This document shows positions 59,151 to 64,000 of a stretch of DNA of 64,000 nt, in pieces. Positions within the stretch are counted from its first letter, which is position 1; the number at the start of each line of letters is the position of its first letter. A program made the translations under genes and the position numbers. The notes under the pieces were generated by a model. It saw only the letters and a program-made list of their open reading frames with translations, had not been told where the DNA came from and ran no database searches. This stretch comes from Cunninghamia lanceolata (Eukaryota > Streptophyta > Pinopsida > Cupressales > Cupressaceae). The stretch covers positions 1,736,001-1,800,000 of the forward strand of contig BSBN01000334.1 of the NCBI GenBank assembly GCA_027924645.1, read 5' to 3'.

Positions 59151-61126
59151 AGTGCCTAAAGTAGACTTTCTTAAACATTCAAACATTGAGCAACAAGCAT
59201 GAAGGGTTAAGGCGCAATTTGCAACTCATAAAGCCTCAAAAGGGTGCCCAACTTAGAGATAGCATTCATTTAAGACAAGGCACCCATTGACACCTGTTCC
59301 ACCATAAACGTGCACCTAAGGTGGAAGGAGAACAAGCCTCTAGTAAGTGAAGTGCACCTATTGTCTAAACCACTTCATTATGGCACCCTAGGATGAGGAG
59401 GAGTATATAAGTCAATAGGAAATGGCGCCTAGAATGCAAATGAAGGACTAAGTGGCATTTTCAATAAGCATCAATTCACCTTGAATTTCAATAAATACAT
59501 CAAATTGAGCCCCATAAGCCTAGGCACCCTTTGCCTTCAAAAGAACCTTGTATCGATGTCAAGAGTTGGTCGTACTAGCATATCAGCAGACCTTGGTTAG
59601 GCTTCACTGATAGTGGTCTGTCTTGCCGACAAGTGTGGTTCGAAGTCAAAGACATCAGTGTATTGGAAGAAAATGCCATCAGCGCATCGAAAGAGCAGTT
59701 GAGAGATTCACTGATTAAGGGTTTCACACCGACAGTCAAAATCCATCAGTGTATCAACCCTACGAGATTAGAGTTCACCAATGTTTGGAGTCTCACTGAC
59801 AGGTGTGTTTTGAAGGTTGCCATTGGTGAGATTGGTGTGTCGGCAGAAGAGTTTTTGAGTGTGCCGATGGTATTAAGTCCTACCGATAGGCGAGGGACTT
59901 AGAGTCTCATATCAAAGTAGGATCCTACACGCTCACTTCATGCATTATGATTTCTAGGCACCAGTTTGATGCTCCATCACAAGGAAAGTGCGCCCACACT
60001 TGCAAGTGTTTTTCTTCAGGATCTAGGCACCAGTTGAAGGTTGTAGTTGCCAAGAAGAGCGCCTAGCAAGAGGAATTCTTTTGTAGTCTCCAAAACACAT
60101 CAAACACTTGACTAACAACAAGATAACTTTTTCCCAAGTTAGGCACTTCAAGAGGCAAGTTAAAACATGAATAAGCATTAACTTGTCTAGGCGCAAACTC
60201 AAGCTTGTTGAGGATACACATGGTGCCCAACATTCCTTGGTGATTTCATGAACTTCAAATGCTCAAAACTGTTCAAGGAATGCCCAATGCCCCTTCTTAA
60301 TGATAGGCACCAAAGTGAGGGTGGAATTGCACCTTGATGGCATTAGGCATTATCTAGAGTATGCTACTCCATGGAAATGCGCCTTCTTGCTTAGAGTAAT
60401 TCAAACACTCCAAGGTCTTCAGTGATTAATTGCCCAACTTATGAAATGTCCTCCTTCATTTTAAAACACATTGTAATGCTCCAGAGAGATGGCTATACCT
60501 AGGCGTCAATCTGGGTTAGAAATACCTCCAAAGTGCGCCTTCTCTTTCAAAATGCAAAACAAGGTCCAAAGATGCTAATAAACTAAAGCGCTTCTTTGGA
60601 AAAGTCCCAGAGTTTAAATTGTGCCTTATCTTAATGAGGTGCAACTCTTGGGTAAGAAAGCTTGTAAAGTGCACCTAACTTAGTGAAGAGGTTGATAACT
60701 TCTAAACCCTTCCTGGAACTTAGATTGCTTCAACTAAAGATCATCTTGCACCAATACATCACCAAACTTTCAATCACAAGATCAATTCAAACTTAGGCGT
60801 TCATTAAGAGTCTTTCCAATGTTGGTGCATCTGAGAGGTTGAACTCGCAAGAGATGGCACCTAGCTTCCTAGACCTTGTTTCAATATGTTTGAGTTCTAA
60901 AGTTGACTCAATGGTATCAAAATGGTGCCATAGAGTCTTTGGACTAGTTCCTTAGAGTTTCAAAAACATTCTGGCTCCTTGAAAATTCCTCCTACATGCT
61001 TGGGTGCCATTTCAAGGTCCTGGAACCATGATGTGGCACCTTATTGCTCTAGGCATCCATTCATGATTGTGCAACTTGAGATTGGCACCTAGAGTAAATA
61101 GGCTTTCATCCTAACTTAATACACTA
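59150..61126. repeat. Region dense in GGCACC/GCGCCTA motifs
   Basis: Short related words (AGGCACC, GCGCCTA, TAGGCGC, GGTGCCC, GTGCACC) recur every 30-60 bp in both orientations for about 2 kb, with little similarity between the intervening sequences. No coding frame is convincing. The same words reappear at 63000-63480, flanking the tandem array. Inside it, 59575-59900 carries a patch of ATCGG-type motifs. Confidence 0.5.
59575..59900 (+). repeat. Third ATCGG/CCGAT-type motif patch
   Basis: GCCGACAAG, CATCAGTGTATTGG, CATCAGCGCATCG, ACCGACAG, CATCAGTGTATC, GCCATTGG, GTGCCGATGG and ACCGATAGG occur at close spacing. The words resemble those of the Tat and element III LTRs. A 89-residue open frame here is probably a by-product. 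Confidence 0.45.
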
Positions 61127-62886
61127 CCTCCTTCTGATGATTTTTGGGGTAGCAGAAAACCTTTCACCATGGGTAAATGTCTCAGAGATATAAAAAACTG
61201 AGAGAGATTATTGTAGAGGCACTCTATGTGATCGCTTTGCCTCAGACAAAATATTTCTAAGTGACACAGTTTTCGAGTAACAGCTCGCCAAACATTGCTT
61301 CCTTTTACACTTTGGACTCTTTAGGGATATCGTCGGTACAATGTAGCTCGGACTGTTTCGACATGTTTGGGTGAAAAATAGGACCATGCCTAGCGTAAAT
61401 GTACCCATCTAGACGCGTTGGAATAGTCAGTTTGGTCATATCAGGAGAAAGACAAAAGTTACACCCCTTTGCAACTTTACACTGCCTCCTTCTGACGATT
61501 TTTGGGGCAATAGAAAACCTTTCACCACGGGCAAATGCCTCAGAGATATAAAAAATTTAGAGAGGTTATTGTAGAAACACTCTACATGATCACGTTACCT
61601 CAAATGGAATGTTTCTAAGTGACATGATTTTCAAGTAACATCTCGTCAAAGATTGCTACCTTTTTGCGCTTTGGACTCTTCAGGGATATCGTCGGTACAA
61701 TATAGTTCGGACTGTTTTGACATGTTTGGGTGAAGAACAAGACCATGCCTAGTGTAAATGTACCAATCTGGATGCGTTGGAACAGTCAGTTTGGTCACAT
61801 CAAGAGCAGGACGAAAGTTACACCCCTTTTGCAACTTTACACTACCTCCTTCTAATGATTTTTGGGGCAGCAGAAAACCTTTCACCACAGGAAAATGCCT
61901 CAGAGATATAAAAAACCAAGAGAGGTTATTGTAGAGGCACTCTATGTGATCACGTTACCTCAAACAGAATGTTTCTAAGTGACACAATTTTTGAGTAACA
62001 TCTCGTCAAAGATTGCTTCCTTTTTGCACTTTGGACTCTTCAGGGATATAATCGGTACAATGTAGCTCAGACTATTTCGACATGTTTGGGTGAAAAATAT
62101 GACCATGCCTAGCATAAATGTACCCATCTAGATGTGTTGGAATAGTCATTTTGGTCACATCAGGAGCAGGACGAAAGTTACACCCTTTGCAACTTTACAT
62201 TGCCTCCTTCTGACGATTTTTTAGGCAGCAGAAAACCTTTCACCACGGGCAAATGCCTCAGAGATATAAAAACTGAGAGAGGTTATTGTAGAGGCACTCT
62301 ACATGATCGCGTTGCCTTAGATAGAATGTTTCTAAGTGACCCAGTTTTTGAGTAATATCTTGTCAAAGATTTTTGCCTTTTTGCACTTTGGACTCTTCAG
62401 GGATATCGTCGGTACAATGTAGCTCGAACTGTTTTGACATGTTTGGGTGAAAACTAAGACCGTGCCTAAAGTAAATGTACCCATCTAGATGCGTTGGAAT
62501 AGTCAGTTTGGTCACATCAGGAGCAGGACAAAAGTTACACCCCTTTGCAACTTTACACTGCCTCCTTCTGACGATTTTTGGGGCAGCAAAAAACCTTTCA
62601 CCATGGGCAAATGTCTTAGAGATATAAAAAATGGAGAGAGGTTATTGTAGAGGCACTCTATGTGATTGTGTTGCCTTAGACAGAATGTTCTAAGTGACAC
62701 AGTTTTTGAGTAACATCTTGTCAAAGATTGCTAGCTTTTTGCACTTTGGACTCTTCAGGGATATCATCAGTACAATGTAGCTCAGACTGTTTTGACATGT
62801 TTGGGTGAAAAACAAGACCATGCCTAGCATAAATATACCCATCCAGATGCATTAGAATAGTCAGTTTGGTCGCATCAGGAGCAGGA
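61127..62886. repeat. Tandem array of about five 358-bp units
   Basis: CCTCCTTCTGA...TTTTT starts at 61127, 61485, 61845, 62203 and 62561, so periods are 358, 360, 358 and 358 bp; the fifth unit is about 326 bp. Each unit contains GAGATATAAAAA, TTATTGTAGAGGCACTCT, a variable ATCGTCGGTACAATGTAGCTC stretch (quoted here in part) and ends GGTCACATCAGGAGCAGGAC. Units differ by point changes and 1-2 bp indels. A stray copy of the unit end (GGTCGCACCAGGAGCAAGAC) lies at about 63467. Minus-strand open frames within the array are repeats of each other and not supported as genes. Confidence 0.85.
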
Positions 62887-63560
62887 CACCAAAAATGCAA
62901 AAGTTGTTTTGTGCAACTTGACAACATTGACACTTTTTTGCAACATGACTCAAAGACTCAAACTAACCCCAAATGACTCAAAGTGACTTAAAATCACCTT
63001 GATTTTGGCACCCAATATACATTATAGGGGTCTAGGCACTCCTTATCATTCAAACATCTTAGATGAGTGCCTAGGAAAGGAAAAAACTCTAATTTTCATC
63101 ATCATGAGCGCCTAATATCAAGAGACTTTAATGGCTCAAACCTTAGCATGGAGTCCTAAGGTGCATTTCATGTCTCCTTTCATCCATTTTGGTGCCCTTA
63201 TGTAGATTTTTCAACTTGATTTGGTGCCCTGTATGTGAAGGAAGATCTAAAGGCCTGAAAGTGGATGTCATTTTGCAAGAGTTTGGATCATCAAAATTAA
63301 AAGAAATAAGTCTATTAAGCTTGGGTGCCCTTGGTCTTCTTTTCATTCATTATGAGCGCCTTGGGAGAATGGTATATAGGTCATCATCATGATTGGGTGC
63401 CCTAGATTTAGAGTGTTGGAGAGATCATCAAATGGTGTCTAGAGGAAGTAGGGTGAGTTATGAGTTTGGTCGCACCAGGAGCAAGACACCAAAAATACAT
63501 AACATGATGTAAAAATGTGTATATGTGTAAAAATGTAGGAGGAAATAAAAAAAAGACAAA
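62887..63560. other. DNA between tandem array and the edge gene
   Basis: GGTGCCC/GCGCCTA words as in 59150-61126 continue to about 63480, with one stray array end at about 63467. No gene is seen. Confidence 0.45.
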
Positions 63561-63561
63561 C

Positions 63562-63632
63562 CTTACAAATTAATGTGCATACTTACAACTCAATGTAACA
63601 TGACTTTACAAAATCAATGTGAATACTTACAA
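63562..63632 (-). repeat. Direct repeat carrying a second splice-donor-like sequence
   Basis: In minus sense TTGTAAGTATTCACATTGAT (near 63632) is followed about 43 bp on by TTGTAAGTATGCACATTAAT. The first copy holds the exon end and donor of the edge gene; the second is in the presumed intron. Confidence 0.5.
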
Positions 63633-64000
63633 ATAATCCAATGAACCATCCGGGTCTACTCTACTCTTTATTGTGTCAAGTATTGCTTCATGGTAAGACT
63701 CATGCACCTTCCACAAGATTTTGTTCAAAGATCTACCCCGATACTTTATCAAATGAACATTGGGTGCCACGATAAGGTTCGAGTAATGAAGAATCTTTTG
63801 ATGCATGTCAAAGTCCTGAAATAGCCAAATATTAACACTCTTATGTGGGTACCTTCTAAGCCATGTTCCAGTAATAACCACTAAACTTGTAGGGTATTCG
63901 ATGTTTTCTCCATCTGTAATAGGGGCCTCCAATTTCTTTTTGTCCTCAACACAATTACATAAGTAATAATATATTCCCTCTTCATTATCTTCATCTGCAA
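63631..64000 (-). CDS. Partial exon of an unrecognised gene (continues past the window edge)
   Basis: On the minus strand an open frame enters at 64000 and is uninterrupted for about 123 codons. It begins ADEDNEEGIYYYLCNCVEDK, then LVVITGTWLRRYPHKSVNIW, LFQDFDMHQKILHYSNLIVA and LWKVHESYHEAILDTIKSRV. It reaches TAA at 63627-63629, but the TAA overlaps a consensus 5' splice site: ATTT|GTAAGT with the exon ending at 63631. The exon probably ends there in phase 2, and the coding sequence goes on downstream (lower coordinates) past the window's repeats or in DNA I cannot assign. There are no stops or frameshifts, unlike the retroelements. I do not recognise the domain. Confidence 0.55.

Noticed and set aside
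59633..59902. 89-residue plus-strand frame
   Set aside because: Coincides with the ATCGG-type motif patch, whose repeated words generate similar residues; no domain.
61208..62933. Minus-strand frames recurring in the 358-bp array
   Set aside because: Each is a repeat of the same unit, interrupted differently in each; no known domain and no start context.
1..64000. CRISPR arrays, bacterial operons, ribosome-binding sites, rRNA or tRNA genes
   Set aside because: None seen. The repeats are retroelement LTRs or satellite-like units, and gene structures are eukaryotic.

Overview
This window looks like retrotransposon-packed intergenic DNA of a large-genome seed plant, most likely a gymnosperm. 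That is an inference from the DUF4283/CCHC LINE fragments, the deeply nested Ty3/gypsy elements and the scarcity of host genes; no sequence search was possible. Almost every long reading frame belongs to a decayed retroelement. Only two stretches look like intron-containing genes, and one of them is broken. Layout: 1-1151 (minus) is a LINE ORF1 remnant. 3611-4627 and 32989-33602 (plus) are the two halves of a second LINE ORF1-like copy, split by a 28.4-kb composite (4628-32983). The composite is a Tat-type Ty3/gypsy element with three long LTRs and two internal regions (LTR-internal-LTR-internal-LTR), flanked by one 5-bp target duplication, CCCTC. Each LTR is unusually long (3.6-5.3 kb as preserved) and carries a reading frame of up to about 980 codons. 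The internal regions encode gag, protease, an archaeal-type RNase H placed before the reverse transcriptase, RT, a degenerate RNase H and integrase. 34589-48150 (minus) is a chromovirus (element IV): a 3' LTR plus integrase/chromodomain, RNase H and RT, cut off before the protease. Its LTR is split by a complete plus-strand chromovirus (element II, 35099-42146). 48363-58558 (plus) is a seven-exon gene of unknown function, predicted 480 residues, whose second exon is split by another complete chromovirus (element III, 48969-57065, target duplication GGTGG). 59150-61126 is rich in short GGCACC/GCGCC motifs. 61127-62886 is a five-unit tandem array of about 358 bp. 63631-64000 (minus) is one exon of a gene that continues past the window edge and ends at a consensus splice donor. 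How the parts relate: the retroelements are nested by successive insertion, and their nonsense codons are nearly all explained by C-to-T or G-to-A transitions. This suggests heavy cytosine methylation and deamination. None of the elements looks able to move by itself today. The most unusual items are the three-LTR tandem composite, the long reading frame inside its LTRs, and the exon-rich unknown gene interrupted by element III.
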